From: a bacterium
Lineage (GTDB): Bacteria > SZUA-182
Assembly: GCA_003230635.1 (NCBI GenBank)
Contig: QIFF01000032.1
Span: forward strand, 1-8,446
Length of the DNA: 8,446 bases
Reading direction: 5' to 3'
This document shows, one piece after another, positions 1 through 5,170 of the stretch; position 1 is the first letter of the stretch; each line of letters begins with the position of its first letter. Below the pieces are notes generated by a model, which searched no databases, was not told where the DNA came from, and saw nothing but the letters and a program-made list of their open reading frames with translations. A program made the position numbers and the translations under genes.

Positions 1-263
1 GCAGCAAAGAAAATGTTTGTGTTTTTGAGAAAGGCATGACCTGCCTGGGGCCGGTGACCAGGGCCGGCTGCGGGGCGATTTGTCCCAGCTTTGGTAATTA
101 TTGCCTGGGTTGTCGCGGCCTGGTGAGTCAGCCCAACCTGACTTCGGAAAAGGAATTGCTCGGCGAATACGGCTTGAGTCTAGGGGACATCTTGAAGGCT
201 TTTAACCTTTTTGACGGCTATTATTTTGACGATGGCCAAGGAAACCAAAATTGCATGAGTTAA
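1..263 (+). CDS. [NiFe] hydrogenase small subunit, C-terminal part (5' end outside window)
   Basis: This is the last 86 residues of a hydrogenase small subunit, the electron-transferring Fe-S subunit that partners the large subunit encoded next. The reading frame is open from base 3 and stops with TAA at 261-263. The visible protein has the block [18 protein letters not shown] followed by CLGCRG. Its cysteines at partial residues 14, 23, 27, 34 and 37 are typical Fe-S ligands of small subunits of group 3 (soluble, bidirectional, sulfhydrogenase/MvhG/HoxY-like) enzymes. There is no C-terminal membrane anchor helix or extra distal-cluster domain, which fits a cytoplasmic enzyme. The last 13 bases overlap the large subunit start, so the two are translationally coupled. 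The assignment to group 3 is by motif resemblance. The subgroup (3b, 3c or 3d) cannot be told without the upstream diaphorase or heterodisulfide reductase genes. Confidence 0.88.
   Translation, partial: SKENVCVFEKGMTCLGPVTRAGCGAICPSFGNYCLGCRGLVSQPNLTSEKELLGEYGLSLGDILKAFNLFDGYYFDDGQGNQNCMS
238..242 (+). promoter_or_regulatory. Shine-Dalgarno supporting the TTG start of the hydrogenase large subunit
   Basis: AAGGA lies 8 bases before the TTG at 251-253. It supports TTG as the initiation codon of the large subunit. That start gives an N-terminus ([18 protein letters not shown]) that begins at the usual distance before the conserved RVEGHG motif. Confidence 0.55.
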
Positions 264-1537
264 GTATCAGTACCGCCAATATCGCCCGGGTGGAAGGACA
301 CGGGCGCATTAAAATCAGCCTCAAAGAAGGGAAGATTGAGGAATTGTTGCTGCAAATCCCCGAATCGCCCCGCTTTTTTGAGGCCATGTTTCGCGGGCGC
401 CCCCATTACGAGGTTTCTCTTTTAGCCACCCGCATTTGCGGGATTTGTGCGGTGGGGCACTGCACGGCTTCCCTGCGGGCGACCGAGGCCGCCCTGGGAA
501 TCGTCCCCTCTGAGCAAACAGTGCTTTTGCGCCGTCTCAACTTGCACGGAGAGATGATACAGAGCCACGTGCTGCATGTTTATTTCCTAGTGGCCCCGGA
601 TTTCCTGGGGGTTCCCAGCGTAATTCCCCTGGCCCAGACTCATCCGGAGGTGGTCAAGCGCGCCCTGCGGATGAAAAAACTGGCCAATGACCTGTGCTGC
701 ACTATCGGGGGCCGCCATGTTCACCCCATCTCTCCCACGGTCAACGGTTTCACCAGCCTGCCTTCAGCTCAAAGCCTGCGGGATTTACACCAGCGGCTGG
801 AACATTCCTTTGTCGACCTTGAGGCCACGCTGGAACTGGTCAAAACCTTTAAAATCCCCGAATTTGAGCGGCCGACAGAGTACGTTTCCCTGCAGCAGGA
901 CGGGGAGTACGCCTTTTATGAAGGCGATATTTTCTCTTCGGAAGGGGGGGTGACTCCACCTGAACTTTATCAAGAAATCATTAAGGAGCGCATGGTAAAG
1001 CATTCCACGGCCAAGCATGCTTCAGCAACCAGTGACAGCTTTATGGTAGGGGCGCTGGCGCGGTTCAACAATAATCACCGTCACCTGCGCCCCAAAGCCC
1101 AGGTGGTGGCGGAAAGCCTGGGGTTGAAAACACCCTGCCATAATCCCTTTATGATTAGTGTCGCCCAGTTGGTGGAAACCGTCCACTGTACCGAAGAAGC
1201 CATGGCGATTATTGAACAGCTTTTGGCTTGTGGGATTAAGCAGGAAGAGCGTGGGTATGAGGTAGGCAAAGGGCGGGGTGTTGGAGCGGTGGAGGTGCCG
1301 CGGGGCACCCTTTACCACGATTACTCCTATGACAAGGAGGGAAAGATAACCCTGGCCAACTGCATTATTCCCACCGGCCAGAACCTGGCCAATATTGAGG
1401 GGGACTTGTGCGCCCTGGTGCCGCAGATTTTGGATAAATCAAAGGAGGAAATTACCCTGCTCCTGGAAATGCTGGTGCGGGCCTATGACCCCTGTATTTC
1501 CTGTGCCACCCACCTTTTGAAGGTGGAACTGGTGTGA
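251..1537 (+). CDS. [NiFe] hydrogenase large subunit (group 3-like, cytoplasmic)
   Basis: This is the catalytic subunit that carries the Ni-Fe(CN)2CO site and interconverts H2 with protons and electrons. It has 428 residues, normal for group 3 enzymes. Visible motifs are RVEGHG (residues 13-18), the L1 motif [10 protein letters not shown] (61-70, ligands C63 and C66) and the C-terminal motif DPCISCATH (413-421, ligands C415 and C418). Only seven residues (LLKVELV) follow H421. By analogy with other [NiFe] enzymes this tail should be cut after the histidine once nickel is loaded. Start is TTG, preceded by AAGGA and overlapping the small-subunit gene by 13 bases. The stop codon overlaps the GTG of the maturation protease by 4 bases. 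A run of seven G at 944-950 stays in frame and is not a frameshift. The enzyme could be an NAD(P)-linked sulfhydrogenase type or an Mvh-like type, since the electron-acceptor module is outside the window. Confidence 0.95.
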   Translation: MHELSISTANIARVEGHGRIKISLKEGKIEELLLQIPESPRFFEAMFRGRPHYEVSLLATRICGICAVGHCTASLRATEAALGIVPSEQTVLLRRLNLHGEMIQSHVLHVYFLVAPDFLGVPSVIPLAQTHPEVVKRALRMKKLANDLCCTIGGRHVHPISPTVNGFTSLPSAQSLRDLHQRLEHSFVDLEATLELVKTFKIPEFERPTEYVSLQQDGEYAFYEGDIFSSEGGVTPPELYQEIIKERMVKHSTAKHASATSDSFMVGALARFNNNHRHLRPKAQVVAESLGLKTPCHNPFMISVAQLVETVHCTEEAMAIIEQLLACGIKQEERGYEVGKGRGVGAVEVPRGTLYHDYSYDKEGKITLANCIIPTGQNLANIEGDLCALVPQILDKSKEEITLLLEMLVRAYDPCISCATHLLKVELV

Positions 1538-1977
1538 AAACCAAGGTGATCGGGTTGGGCAATACCCTGCTGGGGGATGACGGGGTAGGGGTGCATGTAG
1601 TCAACGAGTTGCAGAAAATGCAGTTGCCGCTTGGGGTAGAGGTGCTGGACGGGGGCAGTTGCGGCTTGGGGCTGCTAAGCCTGATGGAAGGGGCGGAGCA
1701 GGTAATTATCGTAGATGCCCTGGCTTGCGGGCAAAAACCGGGCAGCCTGGTTAAGCTCGCCCCCCGGCAGCTTAAATTGCAAGTGCGGGAGAAGGCTCCT
1801 TCCCCCCACTATCTGTCTTTGCTGCAAACCCTGGAACTGGCGGATGTTCTTGGGTATCGGCAGAGGGTGCTTATAATCGGAGTGGCGCCGAAAAACCTGG
1901 GGCCGGGCACCCGTTTGAGTCCGCAGGTTCAGGCGGCGATTCCACAAGTAATTGAAAGTATTCTGGAAGAACTATAG
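1534..1977 (+). CDS. Hydrogenase maturation protease (peptidase family M52, HybD/HycI/HoxW-type)
   Basis: This endopeptidase removes the C-terminal tail of the nickel-loaded hydrogenase large subunit, the last step in active-site assembly. The 147-residue product shows the family signature GLGNTLLGDDGVG at residues 7-19. The three nickel-sensing metal ligands known from HybD (E16, D62, H93) align by eye with D16, D61 (in IIVDA) and H92 (in SPHY). The start is a GTG that shares GTGA with the stop of the large-subunit gene, and AAGGTGG 7 bases upstream is a good ribosome site. The position directly after its presumed substrate fits a dedicated protease for this hydrogenase. No hyp accessory genes are visible, so cofactor assembly must be encoded elsewhere. 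Length is normal and nothing is broken. Confidence 0.93.
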   Translation: MKTKVIGLGNTLLGDDGVGVHVVNELQKMQLPLGVEVLDGGSCGLGLLSLMEGAEQVIIVDALACGQKPGSLVKLAPRQLKLQVREKAPSPHYLSLLQTLELADVLGYRQRVLIIGVAPKNLGPGTRLSPQVQAAIPQVIESILEEL

Positions 1978-1985
1978 GGTAGAGG

Positions 1986-2066
1986 GTAGGTTGGGTTGAG
2001 GAACGAAACCCAACAATTACCAAGGTTTGTTAGTTGTTGGGTTTCACTTCATTCAACCCAACCTAC
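1986..2066 (+). repeat. GTAG-type REP-like doublet, large nested palindrome
   Basis: This 81-base element fills most of the 106-base gap between the hydrogenase protease and the response regulator. It begins GTAGG and ends CCTAC. Outer arms GTAGGTTGGGTT (1986-1997) and AACCCAACCTAC (2055-2066) are perfect reverse complements. Inner arms GAAACCCAACAA (2005-2016) and TTGTTGGGTTTC (2034-2045) are also perfect. Each half can instead fold on its own, pairing GTTGGGTT with AACCCAAC (1990-1997 with 2007-2014, and 2036-2043 with 2055-2062). The two halves are inverted copies of one unit that differ by a 2-base gap and loop changes. Such GTAGGTTGGGTT repeats occur dispersed in several bacterial genomes, including cyanobacteria. 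In RNA the structure could attenuate read-through or stabilise the hydrogenase message, but this is inference. Confidence 0.85.
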
Positions 2067-2083
2067 ACAAAAGGGGTTAGTTT

Positions 2084-2476
2084 ATGTCAGTTCAGGGATA
2101 CATTTTAGTGGTGGATGACGACCAGGATATCCTGGAAGCCATGCGCATTATCTTGGAGAGTGGCGGTTACAGTGTAACTACTGTTGTTGATAGCCAGACA
2201 GCCTTGCAGGAACTTGCCCGGCAACGCCCTGACTTGGTGATTCTGGATGTGATGATGCGCTACCAGGATGAGGGATTTCAGCTATCCTACCAGATCAAAA
2301 ATAATTCCGACTGGAGCAATATTCCCATCCTCATGATAACTGCGGTGAGCCAAGAAAGCGGTTTTAAATTCTCTCCTGAGGCCGACGGTGATTTCTTGCC
2401 CGTGGATGATTTCCTGGAAAAGCCAATTCAACCTAAGTTATTGCTGGAACGGGTAGCTGCGCTGTTGAACAAATAG
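2084..2476 (+). CDS. Stand-alone response regulator receiver domain
   Basis: This is a 130-residue CheY-like receiver with no output domain. The acidic pocket is D11-D13, the phosphoacceptor is D55 (in LVILDVMM), the switch threonine is T86 (in LMITA) and the conserved lysine is K113 (in EKP). The stretch between beta-4 and beta-5 is long (about residues 87-108, SQESGFKFSPEADGDFLPVDD) compared with CheY, so the alpha4-beta5 face differs from a standard receiver. AAGGGG 7 bases before the ATG is a good ribosome site. The sensor kinase gene starts 15 bases downstream and is its likely phosphodonor. With no DNA-binding domain, the output must go through protein contact, either with another protein or as an intermediate in a phosphorelay. 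The location after a hydrogenase operon suggests a role in hydrogen or redox signalling, but a REP doublet separates the two, so co-transcription is not certain. Confidence 0.93.
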   Translation: MSVQGYILVVDDDQDILEAMRIILESGGYSVTTVVDSQTALQELARQRPDLVILDVMMRYQDEGFQLSYQIKNNSDWSNIPILMITAVSQESGFKFSPEADGDFLPVDDFLEKPIQPKLLLERVAALLNK

Positions 2477-2491
2477 TAGGTTAAGAAGTTA

Positions 2492-3802
2492 ATGCAATCA
2501 TCATCCCGTCTTGTCCTGATCAGGCAGTGGGTTCTATGGGTTATTATTCAGCGCTGGATGGCCGGGGTCGGCTTGATTTTAGCCTTGGCGGCAAGCCGGT
2601 ATTGGCTGGGTTTTCCCCTTAACTACGCTGTTCTGTGGGCGCTAAGCGCTTTCCTTTTTCTTTATAATGCCTGCTTTTACCTTTTGGCTCACGGGCGGGG
2701 TGGTTTTACCTATCTGACAGGCAAGCCCGAGCGCTTCATTCCCTTTGCCTTTACTCAAATCTACCTGGACTTGTTTTTCCTAACCCTGCTTTTGCATTTC
2801 GGGGGTGGGGCGGAGAACCCCTTCGTCCTCTTCTATGTTTTTCACGTGGCCATAAGCAGTATCCTCTTCACTCGCAAGAGGGCTTACCTGAACGCTCTCC
2901 TGGCCGGCTTGCTGATTAACCTCCTGTTTTGGGCGGAGTATAGCGGCCTGTTGTTCCACTATCACCTGAGCGGCCTGGTTCCCCCCGGCTTGTCCCAAAA
3001 TGGTTTCTACCTGGTTAGCCTGGGCGGTGTCTTGAGCTTTACCCTCCTGGCGGCAGCCTATATGGCTGGCTTTCTGGTGGAGCAGTTGCGCCAGCGGGAG
3101 GCGGAGGTGCAGGACTTGCACCGCGAAAAGTCTGAATTCATGCGCAAGGCGGCCCATGAGCTGCGGGCTCCGCTGTCCGCCATCCAGAGCTGCCTGCAGG
3201 TAATCCTGGAGCTTTTTGGAGAACAGTTGAGCGGCAAACCCCGGGAATTAATTGAGCGTGCCGAGCGGCGCAGCGGCGGCTTGATTGCGCTGGTACGGGA
3301 TTTGCTCAACCTCTCCAGGGCGGAGGAAGTTCTGCAATGGACAAGCTTTGAATCCTTAGACTTGCGGGAAATTCTGGAGGGTGTAATTGAGCTGATCAAG
3401 CCTGATGCCCAGAGAAAACAAATTCAAATCGAAAGCCAATTGGGGGAGGAAAACCTCTCTTTTAAAGGAGACAAAGGGGGACTGGAAGAGGTCTTTACCA
3501 ACCTGCTTTCCAATGCGGTCAAATATTCACCCCCTGATACCCAGGTGCAGGTAAGGGTGGAAACTAACCCCCAGGAAATTGAAATCGCCTTCTCTGATCA
3601 GGGGATTGGTATCCCCGCCGAGGATATGGAACTCCTTTTTAGCGAGTTCTTCCGCTCCGGCAATGCCAAGGCCATGCAGGTGGAAGGCACCGGCCTGGGC
3701 CTGGCCCTGAGCAAAAAAATCGTGGAAATTCACGGCGGGGAAATTAAAGTGGAAAGCGAATTGGACAAAGGCAGCTGCTTTAAGGTAAAATTGCCCCGTT
3801 AG
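2492..3802 (+). CDS. Membrane sensor histidine kinase with a RegB-like GGxxNPF sensor motif
   Basis: The 436-residue protein has about six hydrophobic segments (roughly 20-38, 45-66, 86-103, 112-127, 132-153, 171-196). A short linker (197-215, rich in charged residues, probably coiled coil) follows, then a HisKA domain with H222 in HELRAPL. The HATPase_c domain has the N box FTNLLSNAVKY (335-345), G1 DQGIGIP (369-375) and G2 GTGLGLAL (399-406). Between segments 3 and 4 lies GGAENPF (105-111). It matches the GGxxNPF motif that binds ubiquinone in RegB/PrrB, at the same topological place. The rest is not RegB-like: the H box is HELRAPL, not HELGTPL, and I see no clear equivalent of the RegB redox cysteine (C234 is nearest). 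The expected partner is the receiver encoded just upstream. A quinone-pool or membrane redox signal is plausible but inferred. The ribosome site is weak (TAGG or AAGAAG). Confidence 0.93.
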   Translation: MQSSSRLVLIRQWVLWVIIQRWMAGVGLILALAASRYWLGFPLNYAVLWALSAFLFLYNACFYLLAHGRGGFTYLTGKPERFIPFAFTQIYLDLFFLTLLLHFGGGAENPFVLFYVFHVAISSILFTRKRAYLNALLAGLLINLLFWAEYSGLLFHYHLSGLVPPGLSQNGFYLVSLGGVLSFTLLAAAYMAGFLVEQLRQREAEVQDLHREKSEFMRKAAHELRAPLSAIQSCLQVILELFGEQLSGKPRELIERAERRSGGLIALVRDLLNLSRAEEVLQWTSFESLDLREILEGVIELIKPDAQRKQIQIESQLGEENLSFKGDKGGLEEVFTNLLSNAVKYSPPDTQVQVRVETNPQEIEIAFSDQGIGIPAEDMELLFSEFFRSGNAKAMQVEGTGLGLALSKKIVEIHGGEIKVESELDKGSCFKVKLPR

Positions 3803-3810
3803 AGTTATAA

Positions 3811-3834
3811 GTAGGGGCGGGGCTTGTCCCCGCC
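3811..3834 (+). repeat. GTAG-headed GC-rich REP-like hairpin, possible terminator
   Basis: GTAG at 3811-3814 is followed by a perfect 7-bp stem, GGCGGGG (3816-3822) and CCCCGCC (3828-3834), with loop CTTGT. It lies 9 bases after the kinase stop codon. The following AGTTTT gives only a short T run, so it could act as a weak intrinsic terminator for the two-component genes. The GTAG head and stem look like a single REP unit of the same broad class as the other palindromes here. Confidence 0.7.
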
Positions 3835-3843
3835 AGTTTTGGC

Positions 3844-3872
3844 TTCAAATAGGTGGTTAATTTTGCTAATAT
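3844..3872 (+). promoter_or_regulatory. Possible weak sigma-70-type promoter for the DUF4258/YgiT pair
   Basis: TTCAAA (3844-3849) and TAATAT (3867-3872) are 17 bases apart, and the second is preceded by TG one base upstream (extended -10 form). The region after the 3811-3834 hairpin is AT-rich. Each hexamer matches only four of six consensus positions, so this is a suggestion from base composition and spacing, not a firm call. Confidence 0.2.
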
Positions 3873-3889
3873 GTTAACAACGTATAAAC

Positions 3890-4216
3890 ATGGATGCTAA
3901 AAAAATCAAGGCTAAAGTTTGCGCCAGCCAGTATGTCTATACCCATCATGCGGAGATTGAACGCAGGGCGGATGAGTTGACTTTTGCTCAGGTTGAGGAA
4001 GCCTTGCTGAATGGAGAGATATTTGAGCAATATCCTGATACCGGCCGGGGTGAAAGTTGTCTGGTTGTGGGTTTTGCAAAAAATTTGCCCATTCACGCTG
4101 TTTGCGGTTGGCGTGGGGAGAAACTGGCACTTATCACCGTCTATATTCCACGCCCACCGAAGTTTATCAACCCCTGGACACGGGGAGGAAAGAGCAATGC
4201 CGAAAATCCAATGTAA
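3890..4216 (+). CDS. DUF4258-family small protein, putative toxin of a toxin-antitoxin-like pair
   Basis: The protein has 108 residues and resembles DUF4258 proteins. Typical features are YVYTHHAEIERRADELTF (15-32, with H20 and the ER-type charged helix), VEEALLNGEIFEQYPD (35-50), a short LVVGF strand (58-62), PIHAVCGW (67-74) and LITVYIP (81-87) near the end. DUF4258 proteins often sit beside a YgiT-type zinc-finger or HTH gene and are predicted small RNase-like toxins. No activity has been shown that I can cite for this subgroup. The gene overlaps the following zinc-finger gene by 20 bases, and that gene's Shine-Dalgarno lies inside this CDS, so translation is coupled. No clear ribosome site precedes the ATG at 3890. 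The leader is AT-rich, so expression may be low. The residues after about 97 may be a non-conserved tail produced by the overlap. Confidence 0.8.
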   Translation: MDAKKIKAKVCASQYVYTHHAEIERRADELTFAQVEEALLNGEIFEQYPDTGRGESCLVVGFAKNLPIHAVCGWRGEKLALITVYIPRPPKFINPWTRGGKSNAENPM

Positions 4217-4445
4217 TTTCTGTGGCAGTGACTGCTATGAAGAGCGGCGAATTGAGTATCTCTATAGCCACAAGGGGAAATACTTGTTGGTGCCAAACAC
4301 CCCGGTTGAGGTTTGCCTTGATTGCGGAATGGTCTATTACGATGCGGCTGTTCTCAAAGAGATTGAGCGGCGTTTCTTTGCCATTCAGCGTAGAGATGAA
4401 AAACCGGAGCGCTATATTAAGATGCCAAGCAAGGCTTACGCTTAA
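4197..4445 (+). CDS. YgiT-type zinc-finger protein, putative antitoxin partner
   Basis: This 82-residue protein starts at the ATG at 4197, preceded by GGAGG (4184-4188) with 8-base spacing. The frame is open farther upstream, but that part is only a shadow of the DUF4258 gene. Two CxxC knuckles, C6-C9 (CNFC) and C40-C43 (CLDC), form a zinc ribbon like the N-terminal domain of MqsA/YgiT. YYDAAVLKEIERRFFAI (47-63) is the typical helix that follows. It lacks the C-terminal HTH domain of full MqsA, so DNA binding and autoregulation through an HTH are not expected. Together with the overlapping DUF4258 gene it has the two-small-gene layout of a type II toxin-antitoxin module, here in the order toxin then antitoxin. 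Function is inferred from family and context. Confidence 0.85.
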   Translation: MPKIQCNFCGSDCYEERRIEYLYSHKGKYLLVPNTPVEVCLDCGMVYYDAAVLKEIERRFFAIQRRDEKPERYIKMPSKAYA

Positions 4446-4465
4446 GAATACTCCCCCATCAATTT

Positions 4466-5170
4466 ATGGAAACTCAGGCAAGTTTAAAAAAATGTCCCTT
4501 GTTTGCCGGGATGGATCAGGAACAACTGGAGCGGATCCAGGGGATTGCCCTGAGGAAGAATTATCTCAAAGGGGAATTGCTTTTTGCCGAGGGGCAGTCT
4601 GCCGAGGGGTTTTATCTGCTGCTTAGCGGGCGGGTCAAGCTGTATAAGCTTTCCGCTGCGGGCAAGGAGCAGATTTTACATATTGTGGGGCCGGGCGAGC
4701 CATTTGCCGAGGTGGCCCTTTTTGCCGGGGCTTCCTATCCGGTCTTTGCCGAGGCTTTGAGCGCTTCCCGGGTTTTCTATTTCCCCAAGCTTGCCTTTCT
4801 GGAGCTGTTGCGCTCAGACCCCCAATTGAGCCTGAATATGCTGGCTACCATGGCTCAGTTCTTAAAGCGCTTTGCCCGCCTGGTAGAGAGGCTTTCCTTG
4901 CAGGATGTATCCGCCCGCCTGGCCCAGTATTTATTACAGGAAATTCCCCCTGAGGGCGGGCTTCGGCCCCAGATCAACTTAAATCTAACCAAAACTCAGT
5001 TGGCAGCCCAGTTGGGCACCATTAGCGAAACCCTCTCCCGCACCCTGAAGAAATTCAAGCAGGAGGGCGTAGTGGCGGTGCAGGGCAAGTGTATCACCAT
5101 CTTAGATCAGCAGGCTTTGCGCAAAATCAGCGGGGTAGAGGACTTAGGGGATTATGAGCAAGAGATATAG
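4466..5170 (+). CDS. Crp/Fnr-family transcriptional regulator
   Basis: The 234-residue protein has a cyclic-nucleotide-binding-type beta barrel (about 12-115), a long dimerisation helix (about 118-145) and a winged HTH (about 148-220). The recognition helix GTISETLSRTLKKF (184-197) has E188, S191 and R192. This matches the ExxSR pattern of E. coli FNR, which reads TTGAT half-sites, and the following AVQGKCITI also resembles FNR. The barrel segment FAEVALFAGASYPVFAEA (80-97) lacks the Arg-Ser pair that holds the cAMP phosphate in CRP. Only C10 and C209 are present, so an FNR-type [4Fe-4S] cluster is not possible. The signal may be another ligand or haem, as in DNR-like members, but this is open. 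Its end overlaps the amidase start by 17 bases, so it is coupled to the envelope genes. No clear ribosome site precedes the ATG, 20 bases after the zinc-finger gene. Confidence 0.93.
   Translation: METQASLKKCPLFAGMDQEQLERIQGIALRKNYLKGELLFAEGQSAEGFYLLLSGRVKLYKLSAAGKEQILHIVGPGEPFAEVALFAGASYPVFAEALSASRVFYFPKLAFLELLRSDPQLSLNMLATMAQFLKRFARLVERLSLQDVSARLAQYLLQEIPPEGGLRPQINLNLTKTQLAAQLGTISETLSRTLKKFKQEGVVAVQGKCITILDQQALRKISGVEDLGDYEQEI

Noticed and set aside
944..950. Run of seven G in the hydrogenase large subunit as a possible frameshift
   Set aside because: The reading frame and family sequence continue normally on both sides ([11 protein letters not shown]).
3811..3840. Confident intrinsic terminator after the kinase gene
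   Set aside because: The stem is strong, but the T run is only four bases and the GTAG head fits a REP unit. It is kept as a repeat with only possible terminator function.
4011..4196. Upstream extension of the YgiT zinc-finger frame
   Set aside because: The extra residues overlap the DUF4258 gene out of frame and lack family similarity. ATG 4197 has GGAGG at good spacing.
4057..4626. A 189-codon open frame on the + strand across the zinc-finger and regulator genes
   Set aside because: It overlaps three well-supported genes in another frame, and its translation is unlike any family I recognise.
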